Positions 1 through 9,785 of a DNA stretch of 64,000 bases are shown piece after piece. Location: contig NZ_JAHBBI010000010.1 of assembly GCF_019331695.1 (NCBI RefSeq), forward strand, positions 58,212 to 122,211, read 5' to 3'. Under the pieces are notes generated by a model. The model was not told the DNA's origin. It searched no databases and saw only the letters and a list, made by a program, of their open reading frames with translations. This stretch comes from Bifidobacterium pluvialisilvae (GTDB taxonomy: Bacteria; Actinomycetota; Actinomycetes; Actinomycetales; Bifidobacteriaceae). A program made the position numbers and the translations under genes. Within the stretch, counting starts at the first letter, position 1, and the number at the start of each line of letters is the position of its first letter.

Positions 1-774
1 TCTTCTCGGCAGCAGCCGAAGCCGTCCGCCCAGCCCGTGGCCTCCCCGACCAAACCGGCACAGCAGGCCGCGGCCAAGACCCAGCCGAAGCCCGTGCGTG
101 AGCCGAAGCCCGCGGAGCCGGACGACTACACCACCGAGCTGACGAAGGTCTCGCCCTCGCATCCGCTGGACGCCTTCGAGCTGGCCTCCAACCAGGACCT
201 CATCTCCTTCTCCCTGGGCTCGCCTCGTCACGGCAACGAGGTGGCGGTCTCCGAACCGCAGAGCCGCGAGATCAAGTCGACCAAGCAGGTGGCCCACGCC
301 GAGCCGGTCAAATCCGGTTCGGAGCCCGCCCGTAAGGATTCGCAGGCCTCCGCACCGTCCCAGGGCGGGAAGGCGAAAGCCGCCGAACCGAAGCCGCAGG
401 CGAAGGCCCGTCCGAAGGCCGGATCCTCCAAACCGGGGGACATCTGGCAGTCGGCGCTCGCCCGTTCCGTCTCGCGCAGCAAGCCGCGCGCGCAGCGTCC
501 GGACCATCGTGACGGCGCTTCCGCGGCGGGGAACGATGCCGCGCGGAAAGACGACGCTTCGGCGAAACGCGATGCGTCCGCGAAGGACGATGCCACGGTG
601 AAAGACGATGCCATGGAGCAGCTCATCGACGCCAAGAAGGTGGAGGAGCGCCATGCCGTGCAGCGGCGCCAGCGCCAGACCGCCCGTCGCGAGGAGAAGG
701 TGAGCGTCCCCAAGGCGAGCGGCGAATCCCTCGGCACCGACGTCGACGCCGTTCTCGCCCGTCGCCGGGGCTGA
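1..774 (+). CDS. Partial Ala/Pro/Lys-rich charged protein, C-terminal part
   Basis: The frame is open from the first base, so the gene begins before the window; only the last ~257 codons are present. The sequence is low complexity: alternating Lys, Pro, Ala and Glu, with runs of DDA/KDDA in the second half and an end in RRRG. A short less biased stretch (LDAFELASNQDLISFSLG) may be a conserved linear motif. No catalytic domain or membrane segment is visible. I do not recognise the family. It lies 172 bp before groES and is read in the same direction, but the CIRCE promoter separates them. Confidence 0.6.
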   Translation, partial: SSRQQPKPSAQPVASPTKPAQQAAAKTQPKPVREPKPAEPDDYTTELTKVSPSHPLDAFELASNQDLISFSLGSPRHGNEVAVSEPQSREIKSTKQVAHAEPVKSGSEPARKDSQASAPSQGGKAKAAEPKPQAKARPKAGSSKPGDIWQSALARSVSRSKPRAQRPDHRDGASAAGNDAARKDDASAKRDASAKDDATVKDDAMEQLIDAKKVEERHAVQRRQRQTARREEKVSVPKASGESLGTDVDAVLARRRG

Positions 775-799
775 GCGGCTTCGCTATCGGCAAACCCGA

Positions 800-826
800 T
801 TAGCACTCGAGTTGGCAGAGTGCTAA
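800..826 (+). promoter_or_regulatory. CIRCE operator (HrcA site) upstream of groES
   Basis: TTAGCACTC, nine spacer bases, GAGTGCTAA: a perfect match to the CIRCE inverted repeat. In Gram-positive bacteria HrcA binds it and represses chaperone genes until heat shock. It lies ~120 bp before the groES start. Confidence 0.95.
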
Positions 827-946
827 TTTCGCGCTACCATAACGAATAGCGCAAAGGGACGTTCACCCGAGTGATCGTCAGCCTCTCGGCGGCGTTCTGG
901 CGTGGGAATTGTACCGAATGTTCTCTTATGAAAGAGGAGGCCCACA

Positions 947-1240
947 GTGTCGATCGCTATCACACCGTTGGAAGACAAGATTGTCATCAAGCAGGCCGCT
1001 GCTGAAACCCAGACCGCTTCCGGTCTGTACATTCCGGACAACGCCAAGGAGAAGCCGCAGCAGGGCGAAGTCCTGGCCGTCGGCCCGGGCCGTCGTGACG
1101 ACAAGGGCGAGCGCATCCCCGTCGACGTCAAGGTCGGCGACAAGGTGCTGTACTCCAAGTACGGCGGCACCGAGGTCAACTACGGCGGCGAGGACTACCT
1201 CATCGTCTCCGCCCGCGACGTCCTCGGCATCCTGAACTGA
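947..1240 (+). CDS. groES: Co-chaperonin GroES (Hsp10)
   Basis: A 97-residue protein of the usual GroES length. It forms the heptameric lid of the GroEL folding chamber in the cytoplasm. The N-terminus ([16 protein letters not shown]), the mobile-loop region (TASGLYIPD) and the C-terminal pattern ([16 protein letters not shown]) are typical. The start is GTG with AGGAGG seven bases upstream. No groEL follows; the next gene is a MoxR ATPase, which fits the separate groES and groEL loci known in bifidobacteria. The CIRCE element at 800-826 predicts HrcA control, and a strong terminator follows at once, so it is probably monocistronic. Confidence 0.97.
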   Translation: MSIAITPLEDKIVIKQAAAETQTASGLYIPDNAKEKPQQGEVLAVGPGRRDDKGERIPVDVKVGDKVLYSKYGGTEVNYGGEDYLIVSARDVLGILN

Positions 1241-1271
1241 TTGCCCGAGATCGTCTGAATTCTCGTGCATG

Positions 1272-1299
1272 ACTCCCGCCCCGTCGGCGGGAGTTTTTT
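1272..1299 (+). terminator. Rho-independent terminator of groES
   Basis: ACTCCCGCC and GGCGGGAGT form a 9-bp GC-rich stem followed by a run of T. Confidence 0.9.
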
Positions 1300-1381
1300 A
1301 TCCGCCGGTCCGGCGGCCGGTATCGTGCCGGCCCGTATCTTGCTAGTCTGGGTAGAACATCTCGTCATGATTGGGGACCTC

Positions 1382-2377
1382 ATGAACGCTTCCGAACCGG
1401 CCGGTGCGGCGATGTCGTCCGCGTCGTCATCGGCGATGCCGCGGACGATCATCGACGCGCTTGACGCCGCCCTGTCCTGCTCGCGCGACGTCATCGAGCT
1501 CACCGTCACCGTGTTGTGCGCCGGAGGCCATCTGCTGCTTGAGGATGTGCCCGGCGTCGGGAAGACCACGTTGGCCCGTGCGCTCGGCCAATGCGTCGGC
1601 GGCGACGTGCACCGTGTGCAGTTCACCCCCGACATGATGCCGTCCGATCTCACCGGTGTGAGCATCTTCGACCAGACGACCCGACGGTTCGAATTCCATC
1701 CCGGCCCGTTGTTCGCCAACATCATCATCGCCGACGAGGTCAACCGTGCGAATCCCAAGACGCAGTCGGCCATGCTGGAGGCCATGGCCGAACGGCAGAT
1801 CAGCGTGGACGGCGTCACCCATGCGCTGCCGGAGCCGTATCTGGTGTTCGCCACGCAGAACCCCATCGAACTGGAGGGCACGTATCCATTGCCGGAGGCC
1901 CAGCTCGACCGGTTCATGGCCTGCACGTCGCTCGGGTATCCCACGCGCGAGGCGGAGCGCGCGATGCTGCTCGCCGACCATGCGAACGACCCGCTCGCGG
2001 GCATCCGTCCGGTCTGCTCCACGAGGGATGTGCTCGAGGCGCAGCGTCTGGCCGGGGCCGTGTACGTGGCCGAACCGGTGGCCGACTACATCGTGGCGAT
2101 CGTGCGCGCCACCCGTGACCATGCCGACGTCCGGTTCGGGGCCTCGCCGCGAGCCGGGCTCAACCTGCTGGCCATGGCCCGGGCCCGCGCCGTCATCCAT
2201 CATCGCGACTACGTGACGCCCGATGACGTCAGGGCGCTGGTCGTTCCCGTGCTGTCCCACCGTCTCGTATTGCGGGCGTCCGCCGGCATGCCGTCGTCGT
2301 TCACGACCGGTGCGGCGGCGGACATCCTCGCCGAGATAACGGACCGTGTTCCCGCGCCGCGTGCCGATCATGCGTAG
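1382..2377 (+). CDS. MoxR-family AAA+ ATPase
   Basis: A 331-residue AAA_3-type ATPase. Walker A is GVGKTT (residues 58-63) and Walker B is IIIADE (DE at 118-119), followed by the family's NRANPKTQSAMLEAM segment and a C-terminal lid (FGASPRAGLNLLAMARA). MoxR ATPases act as chaperones for neighbouring DUF58/VWA proteins in membrane or cell-envelope processes; the exact client here is unknown. I chose the ATG with GGGGA just upstream; an in-frame ATG at 1367 is the alternative. The stop lies inside the start of the next gene, so the two are translationally coupled. Confidence 0.9.
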   Translation: MNASEPAGAAMSSASSSAMPRTIIDALDAALSCSRDVIELTVTVLCAGGHLLLEDVPGVGKTTLARALGQCVGGDVHRVQFTPDMMPSDLTGVSIFDQTTRRFEFHPGPLFANIIIADEVNRANPKTQSAMLEAMAERQISVDGVTHALPEPYLVFATQNPIELEGTYPLPEAQLDRFMACTSLGYPTREAERAMLLADHANDPLAGIRPVCSTRDVLEAQRLAGAVYVAEPVADYIVAIVRATRDHADVRFGASPRAGLNLLAMARARAVIHHRDYVTPDDVRALVVPVLSHRLVLRASAGMPSSFTTGAAADILAEITDRVPAPRADHA

Positions 2378-5300
2378 ACGCGGCGGGAGACCCCATCGCC
2401 GGGGATTGCTCAGACCCACGGCCCGCTGCGTCGTCGTGGCCGCGCTGGCGGCGACGGCGGCGGTGCTCGGTCTCGCCGTGGACAGCACCGCGCTGATGGC
2501 CATGGCCATCGCGGGCCTGACGACGACGATGCTCTCGCTGCCGCTTGCCGTCATCCAACGACGGCTGATGGCATCGACCATATCGGGCCATGGCCTTGCC
2601 GACGCCCGACGCCGATACCGGCGACGATGCGGCGAAGGACGGCCGGCCGCCGATCGACGAGGCATGCGAACGCAGTGGCGGACATGGCTGCTGCCACGAC
2701 ACGCCGCCATCGTCGGGCAGTGGACGCGGCTCGACCAATACGATCGTCCGATACGACGGTTCGTGGGGGAGCGGCCGCGGTCGCGGGGGCTGTACCGTCT
2801 GGACTCCGTCGCCGCGTCATGGGTCGGCGCCTTCGGCCTGTGGAGGGTCCGCGTCGTGGCGGACGACGGCGGAGAGCTGTGCAATCTCGCCGACCCGGAA
2901 TCGGCAGCCATCCATGACGCGACGGCGAAGTCGACGACGACAGGCCGCGCGGAACGGATGGACACGGCCGGCGTGCGCGCGTACGAGGCCGGCGACCCAT
3001 GGCGGATGATCGCATGGCGGCAGACCGCGCACCGCGGCGAGCTCATGACCCGGGATGGCGGCCGCGACATGCCTGCCGATACGCTCATCGTCGTCGACAC
3101 CTGGGCCGACGATCCGGCCGGCGACGCGTTCGACGCCTGTCTCGCCGCCGCGATGCGCCGCTGCGAGGCCACGTGGGCCGCCGGCGGACGGGCGACGGTG
3201 ACGGACGGCGTCCACATCGCCGAAGACGCCCATGCCATACGGCGGTTCCTCGCCGCGGCGCAGCCCGGCGACCATGCACCCGGCCGGAATGGTAATATCG
3301 AAGACTTCGCCGACGCGCCGACCCGCGCGGTGTCCGTCGCCGAACGACTCGCCGCCATGGGACCGCGGGCCGTGGCCCTGGTGCTCACACCGGATTCGGC
3401 CGTACGTTCAGGTCCGTCCACACCGGCTGTGGACGACGGGGATAATTCTGGGGATAGCGATTTCACGACCGCTTTGCGCGGCCTGCTGCCGGAAGGGCGG
3501 AGCACCGTCCGGCGGATACGGGGCAAGGGGGCCGCGGGGGAGGAGACGCCGGGCCGGAGCGCCCCTGCCCGCACCGAGCCGGCCGCTGCCCGCCCCGCCA
3601 CATCTGGGGAGGGAACGGCGTATTACCCCATTGCCGCCACGGTCATCGCCGCGCTGGCCATGCCGACCGCGCTCGCCATCGGAGTATGGCAGACGACGGC
3701 GTTGTTCTCCGCCGGTTGGTGGTCGGGCTTCGCCGCCGTCGCGTTCGCCGCGATCGGCGTGGAATCGGCGATACCCGCCCGCCGCGCCGCGGTCCGCGCC
3801 ATGCGCTGCGCCGTCGTCAGTCTGGTCGTGCTGCTCGCCGGTGCGGCTACGGCCGGCGTCCGCGTGCATCGTGGCCTCGTCTCGTCGGCCGCCGCGGCGC
3901 CATCGACACCGTATCCCGCCACGCCCGGCGGTTTCCTCGACGCCGCCCGCACGATGATCGTCGACGGCGCCATATCGATCTACGAGCAATACGTGCCCGT
4001 CACCATCACCGACGACGCCGACGTACTGCTGCTGCTCGTCGTCGCCGGCACCGTCGTGGTGCTGCGTTGCCTGCTCGCCGTACGGTCCCTCTGGCCGTTC
4101 TGCGCGCTGCTGCCCCTGGTGGTCATGGCCGTCGGCTACGCATGGCTCGGCCAGGAGCCGGACCTGTGGCTGGTCGTGGCCTGCACGGGGCTCGCCGTCA
4201 TCCTGCTGTGGGCCGCGCACGGCCGGCGCCTTCCCGCGCCCGTGCCATTCGTCGCCACCGTCGTGGTCATGGCGGTGACGGCCACGCTGACGCCCTCCGC
4301 CGTGGTCGTCGCGCAACGCGTCGACATCCCGCTCGGCGATTCCGGCGGACTGTTCTCCAACAGCACCATCAACCCGATGGTCGACCTCAAACGCGGCGTC
4401 AACCAGACCGCCGGCGTCACCGCCTTCACCTACACGGGCCGCCAACGCCTCTACTTCCGCCTCGCCACGCTCGACGACTTCAACGGCGACACCTGGTCGT
4501 TCTCGAAACGGCTCAGCGACGCCGGCGACTTCTACAGCGGCACCGCGGGCGGCGACGCCGATGGACGATGGCAGGGTGAGATCCAGCTGGGATACTCCGC
4601 GTTCTTCAGCAGCCGCACGCCCATCAGCCGCTATCTCGACATTCTCGGCGACGCCGCCACCGCCGAGGACATCCCCCTCACCGATGTGAGGACCACTGTG
4701 ACCATTCAGGACCTGCGGTCGCGGTTCCTGCCCGTGCCCGCCGGCGGCGTCACCGCATCCGGCATGGGCAAGGGCTGGCGTCAGGGCGGCGACGCCGCCA
4801 TATACTCCACCTCCGGCGGCACCGAGACCGGCATGGGATACACCGCCGAAGGCCAGTATCTCGCGCCCATCGCATCGGTGCGGGACTTCCGTCGCATCAC
4901 CGCCCTGACCGCACTGGAGCGCAAGGCCGAACAGGCCCGCCAACGCCAGCTCATCACCATCCGCATCATCGACGACGAGACCGTGACCGACGCGAACGGC
5001 CGCGTCGTCGGCCAGGTCTCCCAGGCCGGCGTGCGATTCTCCGCCGCATTCATCCGGGAGCACGGCCTGGACGCGCGCAAAGCCCGCGTCCTGGTGGCGA
5101 CGCCGGTGGCGGACGATTCGACGGACGGCGACGTGGGGGAGACCGTCCAGCAATACGTCATCGACACCAATCCGCCCTCGTGGATGATGCGGCAGGCCCG
5201 CGCCTATGGGACCGGCGCATACGCGGACGCCCTGCCCGACGACGAATTCGTGATGATGACCCTCTCGGGCTCCTCCGGCGGCACGGCATACGAGGACCCC

Positions 5301-6524
5301 TACGACTGGGGGTCGCAGGCGCCGCAAGGCTACGACGCACTGCCGTCGCGTCTGCCCGACCAGGTCATGGCCGTCGTCGGCAAGGCCGCCAGCCAGGGCG
5401 TCCCCACGCATGGGCGCGATGCCGACGAGCAGATCGCGGCCATGCGATACCTCGTGAACCACTTCACCACCGGCGGATTCTCGTATTCGCTCGACGCCCC
5501 CGACGGGTCGGGACGGAACAACCTCGACATCATCGGCGACTTCCTCGACCGCAAAACCGGCTACTGCGCCCACTACGCGTCCGCGCTGGCGGTGCTCGGC
5601 CGCGCCATGGGCGTCAAGACCCGCATGGTGCTCGGCTATTCCCCCGGCTCCGGGGAGACGTCCGGGGGGTCGATAGGCGTGTCGAGCAGCCAACTGCACA
5701 GCTGGGTCGAAGCCTACATCGACGGCCTGGGATGGGTGCCGTTCGACGTGACGCCGGCCAGCGACGACGAGACGACGGCCGCCCCGTCGTCGACCACGTC
5801 ATCCGATACGACGGGCGGCGACGATGCGTCGGCCGGCGCGCGGGCATCGACATCCACCGGCTCGTCGGCCCCGGGCCACGCCTCCGGCACGGCGTCCTCC
5901 CCGGCCGACGCCGGCGGATCCTCCACGTCGGCGGGCGCGGCGGGCGACGACTCCCCGACGGACGGCGGGACCACCGCCGCCGGATCGGCGATGACCCGGT
6001 ACGGCATACGGGCCGCGGAAATACTGGTGCTGATGCTGCTGGCATACGGCGGCGTGACCGCCGGCATGTGGGCGCGAAGACTCCGCCGCCGCCGGCGATA
6101 CGCGCGCATCCGCGCCGGCGACGCCGACGCGCCGCGTCTGGCATGGCGCGAACTGACCGACACCGCCTGGGACCACGGCATACGATGGGCACCCGGCGCC
6201 ACCGACGCCGACGTCGTCGCGGCCATCATGACCGCCCTTGATGGCGATGACGATGATGCCGACGACATCGTCGACATACGTCGGTGCATCGCCGACGTTG
6301 CCGACCAGGCCGTACGGCTCACGTTCTCGAAGCCGGTCACGGACGAATCGTCCGACGGAGCGGGGGAACGATCCGACGCCGGCGAGTCGCTCGTCGCCGA
6401 TCTCGAACGCATCCGTCAAACGTTCCATGCCATGTGTCGTAAGCGATACGGGGGAGCGGCAGGCGTTGCGCGCCGCGCCGCCATGACGCTGCTTCCCCCA
6501 TCCCTGCCGCATCGTAGGCCATAA
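2370..6524 (+). CDS. Fused DUF58 and transglutaminase-like (TgpA-type) membrane protein
   Basis: One uninterrupted frame of 1384 residues. Two N-terminal membrane segments are followed by a DUF58 domain (GLYRLDS, VRAYEAGDPWRMIAWRQTA), a Pro/Ala-rich linker, about seven further membrane segments (roughly residues 420-660), an extracytoplasmic transglutaminase core, a Ser/Thr/Gly-rich spacer, one last membrane helix and a cytoplasmic tail. The catalytic triad of the core is visible as Cys1066 (TGYCAHYA), His1110 (LHSWVEAY) and Asp1126 (VPFDVTP). DUF58 and transglutaminase proteins are usually separate genes after moxR; here they are joined. The ATG overlaps the moxR stop. Substrate unknown; an envelope role is inferred. 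Confidence 0.85.
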   Translation: MRRRGGRPHRRGLLRPTARCVVVAALAATAAVLGLAVDSTALMAMAIAGLTTTMLSLPLAVIQRRLMASTISGHGLADARRRYRRRCGEGRPAADRRGMRTQWRTWLLPRHAAIVGQWTRLDQYDRPIRRFVGERPRSRGLYRLDSVAASWVGAFGLWRVRVVADDGGELCNLADPESAAIHDATAKSTTTGRAERMDTAGVRAYEAGDPWRMIAWRQTAHRGELMTRDGGRDMPADTLIVVDTWADDPAGDAFDACLAAAMRRCEATWAAGGRATVTDGVHIAEDAHAIRRFLAAAQPGDHAPGRNGNIEDFADAPTRAVSVAERLAAMGPRAVALVLTPDSAVRSGPSTPAVDDGDNSGDSDFTTALRGLLPEGRSTVRRIRGKGAAGEETPGRSAPARTEPAAARPATSGEGTAYYPIAATVIAALAMPTALAIGVWQTTALFSAGWWSGFAAVAFAAIGVESAIPARRAAVRAMRCAVVSLVVLLAGAATAGVRVHRGLVSSAAAAPSTPYPATPGGFLDAARTMIVDGAISIYEQYVPVTITDDADVLLLLVVAGTVVVLRCLLAVRSLWPFCALLPLVVMAVGYAWLGQEPDLWLVVACTGLAVILLWAAHGRRLPAPVPFVATVVVMAVTATLTPSAVVVAQRVDIPLGDSGGLFSNSTINPMVDLKRGVNQTAGVTAFTYTGRQRLYFRLATLDDFNGDTWSFSKRLSDAGDFYSGTAGGDADGRWQGEIQLGYSAFFSSRTPISRYLDILGDAATAEDIPLTDVRTTVTIQDLRSRFLPVPAGGVTASGMGKGWRQGGDAAIYSTSGGTETGMGYTAEGQYLAPIASVRDFRRITALTALERKAEQARQRQLITIRIIDDETVTDANGRVVGQVSQAGVRFSAAFIREHGLDARKARVLVATPVADDSTDGDVGETVQQYVIDTNPPSWMMRQARAYGTGAYADALPDDEFVMMTLSGSSGGTAYEDPYDWGSQAPQGYDALPSRLPDQVMAVVGKAASQGVPTHGRDADEQIAAMRYLVNHFTTGGFSYSLDAPDGSGRNNLDIIGDFLDRKTGYCAHYASALAVLGRAMGVKTRMVLGYSPGSGETSGGSIGVSSSQLHSWVEAYIDGLGWVPFDVTPASDDETTAAPSSTTSSDTTGGDDASAGARASTSTGSSAPGHASGTASSPADAGGSSTSAGAAGDDSPTDGGTTAAGSAMTRYGIRAAEILVLMLLAYGGVTAGMWARRLRRRRRYARIRAGDADAPRLAWRELTDTAWDHGIRWAPGATDADVVAAIMTALDGDDDDADDIVDIRRCIADVADQAVRLTFSKPVTDESSDGAGERSDAGESLVADLERIRQTFHAMCRKRYGGAAGVARRAAMTLLPPSLPHRRP

Positions 6525-6555
6525 TGGGAACAGCCGCCGATTCAAAGGAGAAGCC

Positions 6556-7107
6556 ATGATCATCGGCATCATCATCGCAGTCATCGTCGTCGTGCTGGTC
6601 GTCTGGGCCATCGCCGCCTACAACGGACTGGTCACGCTGCGCAACCGGGTGGACAACGGATGGGCGCAGATCGACGTGCAGCTCAAACAGCGCGCCGACC
6701 TCATCCCCAACCTCGTGGAGACCGTCAAAGGCTACGCATCCCATGAATCGCAGACGCTGCAGGCCGTGACCAACGCCCGCGCCCGCGCCGCCGCGGCCAC
6801 CACCACCGGCGAGCGCGCGGCCGCCGAAACACAGGTGGGCCAGGCGCTGATGAACCTCATGGCCACGGCCGAGGCATACCCGCAGCTGCAGGCCAACCAG
6901 AACTTCCTCGACCTGCAGGCGCAGCTCAAGGCGCTGGAGGACAAGATCGCCTACGCCCGGCAGTTCTACAACGACGTCGTGCTCAAATACAACACCGGCA
7001 TCCAGACCGTGCCGAACAACATCATCGCCGGCATGTTCCACTTCACCCCGCGCGAGTTCTTCGCCGTGGAGGAGTCCGCACGCGCCGTCCCCCAGGTGCG
7101 GTTCTAG
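6556..7107 (+). CDS. LemA family protein
   Basis: A 183-residue protein with one N-terminal membrane helix (residues 1-20, very rich in Ile/Val) and the LemA signature YNGLVTLRNRVDNGWAQIDV followed by QRADLIPNLVETVKGYA and YNDVVLKYN. LemA proteins have a short exterior N-terminus, one helix and a helical cytoplasmic domain; function is not settled. AAAGGAG precedes the ATG. It lies 31 bp after the transglutaminase gene and 5 bp before a DUF2207 gene; the LemA-DUF2207 pairing is common. Confidence 0.92.
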   Translation: MIIGIIIAVIVVVLVVWAIAAYNGLVTLRNRVDNGWAQIDVQLKQRADLIPNLVETVKGYASHESQTLQAVTNARARAAAATTTGERAAAETQVGQALMNLMATAEAYPQLQANQNFLDLQAQLKALEDKIAYARQFYNDVVLKYNTGIQTVPNNIIAGMFHFTPREFFAVEESARAVPQVRF

Positions 7108-7112
7108 CCATC

Positions 7113-9122
7113 ATGGGTGCAAGGCGTTGGGGGCGGACCGTAGCCGCCGTACTGCTGTCGGCGGCGTGCATACTTGGACTGGCGTCCTGCGGCGTGGCCG
7201 GCCAGAACGAGCCGCTCACGCTCGACTCGCTGCGCTACGACGTCGCCATCCAGCCGAACGGCGACATGCTCGTCAGCGAGACGTGGAAGGTGGCCATGGA
7301 GACGCGCGAGGACACCAGCGGCGACACCCGGCCATGGCATCAGCTCTTCCGCACGTTCAAGGACCGTCCGAACGTCTACGACGGCATCACCGACGTCAGC
7401 GTGCGGGACGCCGACCGGCACAGCTACCGGCAGACCGACCTCGCCGACCCGGAAAACGTGCCGGAGGACCAATACGAGGCGCTTGCCGGCACCTACTATC
7501 TGACGAAAACCGGCACCGACACCACGGAACTCGGCTGGAACATCCCGCCGACCGACTCCGGACGCGCCACCTATTACGTAAGCTACCGCGTGAAGAACGC
7601 CATCACGCGGCTTTCGGACGGCGGCGCCGAATTCAACTGGCAGTTCCTCGACTCCTCGAACGGCATCTACGCCCAACAGGTCAACGGCGAGATCACCATC
7701 CCCACCAGCGTGCAGAGGCAGCAGTCGCGCGCCCTCGCCAAGGACGACGTGCGCGCCTGGCTGCACTTCGAGCATTCGCCCTCCGAACTGACCATCGGCG
7801 ACGACGGCGTCATACGGTTCCACGCCGAACCGATGCCCGCGCAGATGCCATTGGAGGTGCACGCCACATTCCCCGCCGCATACGTCGAGAACGCCAAGCG
7901 CAGCAGCGGCAAGACCTCAGGCGACATCGCCGCCGCCGAGCAGCGCATGGCCGACGCCTGGCAGGCGAAGGTGCAGTCACGCAACCACATGACCATCGCC
8001 CTGTGCGCGGCAAGCCTCATCCTCATGCTCGCCATGCTGGCCTGGACGGTCTGGGCGATTCGGACTTCGCGCCGTCTCGCCCGTTATCGGGGCGACATGA
8101 CGTACTGGCGCGACGATCCGGGCGTCTCCCCGGCCGTGGCCGCCAAGCTCATCGCCATGGGCGGCGCCGGCAGGGGCGCCGATCGCAACGGCATGGCAGC
8201 CACCATGCTGTCTTTGGCCCACAAGAGGTGGATCGGCCTCACCATGCGGCCCGCCGGCCAGTACGGTGCGCAGGATGTGCTCATCACCCTGCGCGAGCCG
8301 GCGCGATCGCGCGCCGCCCGGCTCGCCGGCAGCGAACAGGCGCTGTATGCCGTGCTGCAACGTGCCGGGGCCGGCTACCGCCGCCCATTCACCATGAACG
8401 ACCTCGAACAGGCCGGCAAGGCCGACTACGTCGCCTTCGACGGGCTCTTCGCCGGATACCGCGACCAGGTCGCCATGGAATACGGCGCCGGCCACTACAC
8501 CACGACCACCCAGCGGTACACGGTCGTCCCCTGCGCCGTGACCATCGGCATCGGCATGCTGGCCATGCTCGGATTCATCGCCCTCGACTGGCCCCTGCTC
8601 GCCGGCGCCGTCATCACCACGGCGATCGTGCTGTGCGTGACGGTGATGGCGAAGGCGAAATCCGAGACGCTCACCCCCGAAGGCAATCTCGTGGCGGGCA
8701 GGCTCGAAGGCCTCAAACGCTACATGCTCGACTTCTCCGACTTCTCCAAGCGCGGCGTGCCCGACCTGGCGATGTGGGACTTCTACCTCGTCTACGCCGC
8801 CGCATTCGGCATCAGCGACCAGGTGATCCGCCAGCTCCACGCCCTCTACCCGCAGCTGCGCGACCCGGCGTTCATGGACGGCACCTGGGACTCCAGTCCG
8901 GTCGTCTACTCCACGTTCCATCATTCGATGGCCGGCGGCGCCGGTCCGGCCATGTCGCTGCCGGACCTCGGGCAGATGCTCTCCGGCAACTTCAACGACA
9001 TCCAGAGCGCGGTCACCGAGCTTGCCCACCCCTCGACGTCATCGTCGGGCGGCGGCTTCGGCGGAGGCGGTTTCTCAGGCTCCTCCGGCGGCGGCGGAGG
9101 AGGCGGCATGGGCGGCCGGTGA
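7113..9122 (+). CDS. DUF2207 membrane protein with lipobox-like signal
   Basis: 669 residues. The N-terminus is a signal peptide ending in LASC at about residues 25-28, a possible lipobox. A beta-rich extracytoplasmic DUF2207 region (YDVAIQPNGDMLVSETWKV) follows, then a membrane helix near residue 295, a middle cytoplasmic region, two close helices near residues 470-510, and a tail of Gly repeats (GGGFGGGGFSGSSGGGGG). The Gly-rich end is typical of this family. It follows lemA by 5 bp and is surely co-transcribed. Function unknown, probably envelope associated. Confidence 0.85.
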   Translation: MGARRWGRTVAAVLLSAACILGLASCGVAGQNEPLTLDSLRYDVAIQPNGDMLVSETWKVAMETREDTSGDTRPWHQLFRTFKDRPNVYDGITDVSVRDADRHSYRQTDLADPENVPEDQYEALAGTYYLTKTGTDTTELGWNIPPTDSGRATYYVSYRVKNAITRLSDGGAEFNWQFLDSSNGIYAQQVNGEITIPTSVQRQQSRALAKDDVRAWLHFEHSPSELTIGDDGVIRFHAEPMPAQMPLEVHATFPAAYVENAKRSSGKTSGDIAAAEQRMADAWQAKVQSRNHMTIALCAASLILMLAMLAWTVWAIRTSRRLARYRGDMTYWRDDPGVSPAVAAKLIAMGGAGRGADRNGMAATMLSLAHKRWIGLTMRPAGQYGAQDVLITLREPARSRAARLAGSEQALYAVLQRAGAGYRRPFTMNDLEQAGKADYVAFDGLFAGYRDQVAMEYGAGHYTTTTQRYTVVPCAVTIGIGMLAMLGFIALDWPLLAGAVITTAIVLCVTVMAKAKSETLTPEGNLVAGRLEGLKRYMLDFSDFSKRGVPDLAMWDFYLVYAAAFGISDQVIRQLHALYPQLRDPAFMDGTWDSSPVVYSTFHHSMAGGAGPAMSLPDLGQMLSGNFNDIQSAVTELAHPSTSSSGGGFGGGGFSGSSGGGGGGGMGGR

Positions 9123-9136
9123 CCCGGCCGGAACAG

Positions 9137-9643
9137 CTACTTGCGCCTGTTGCGCTTACGAATTTCACGACGTGCGACGCGCTCGCGGGCCGCCTGCTGC
9201 ACCTCGCGCTGCATGGTGAGCTTCTTCTCCAGCTTCGCCTCCGCGCGCTCCTCGGCCGCCTGCTGCGCCGCCGCCACGTTCTCGGGGTTCACCAGCCGCG
9301 ACTCCACGGCCACGATCACCAGCGTCACGATCCACCCGACGCGCAGCACCCACGCCACCGGCGCGGCGCTGACGAACAGGTACAGCAGCACGCCGGCCAC
9401 GGCCGACACCAGCAGCATGCCCACCAGCGTGACGATGATCACCTTGCCCACGGTCAGACGGATGTCCTCGTCCGCGCCGATGACGAACAGCAGGATGACG
9501 ACCGCCACGATCCACGGCATCACATAGGCGTACATCGACACGACGGGGTCGGACGAAAACATCGCCACCACACGTTCGGCGATCACGGCGACGGCAAAGA
9601 ACACGGTCATGACCCACATGGTCCTCTTATAGGCGGGAAGCAC
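9137..9643 (-). CDS. Small four-helix membrane protein, unknown function
   Basis: 168 residues from a GTG with GAGGAGG six bases upstream. Four hydrophobic segments fill the first ~115 residues; the rest is a charged, helical, Lys/Arg/Glu-rich cytoplasmic tail (AEERAEAKLEKK to RREIRKRNRRK). An in-frame ATG (MWVMTVFF) 24 bp downstream is the alternative start. It converges with the DUF2207 gene. I do not recognise a family with known function. Confidence 0.75.
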   Translation of the reverse strand: MLPAYKRTMWVMTVFFAVAVIAERVVAMFSSDPVVSMYAYVMPWIVAVVILLFVIGADEDIRLTVGKVIIVTLVGMLLVSAVAGVLLYLFVSAAPVAWVLRVGWIVTLVIVAVESRLVNPENVAAAQQAAEERAEAKLEKKLTMQREVQQAARERVARREIRKRNRRK

Positions 9644-9785
9644 GAATATCCTCCTCGATACGGTTGCCAACAAACAAAACTATTGAAGATTCTATCTATG
9701 ACAGGCTGGAACATCGTGCAATTCCAACGTTTGCCCTGTTTTGCCCCGCCTCGCGCGCCATCCGCGCCTATGGCACGCTGGAACC

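Noticed and set aside
3408..5699. Long open frames on the minus strand opposite the DUF58-transglutaminase gene, and similar ones opposite int, nrdE, tape measure and others
   Set aside because: High-GC shadow frames: Arg/Ala/Gly/Pro-rich, no SD, no recognisable domain, and lying fully within well supported genes.
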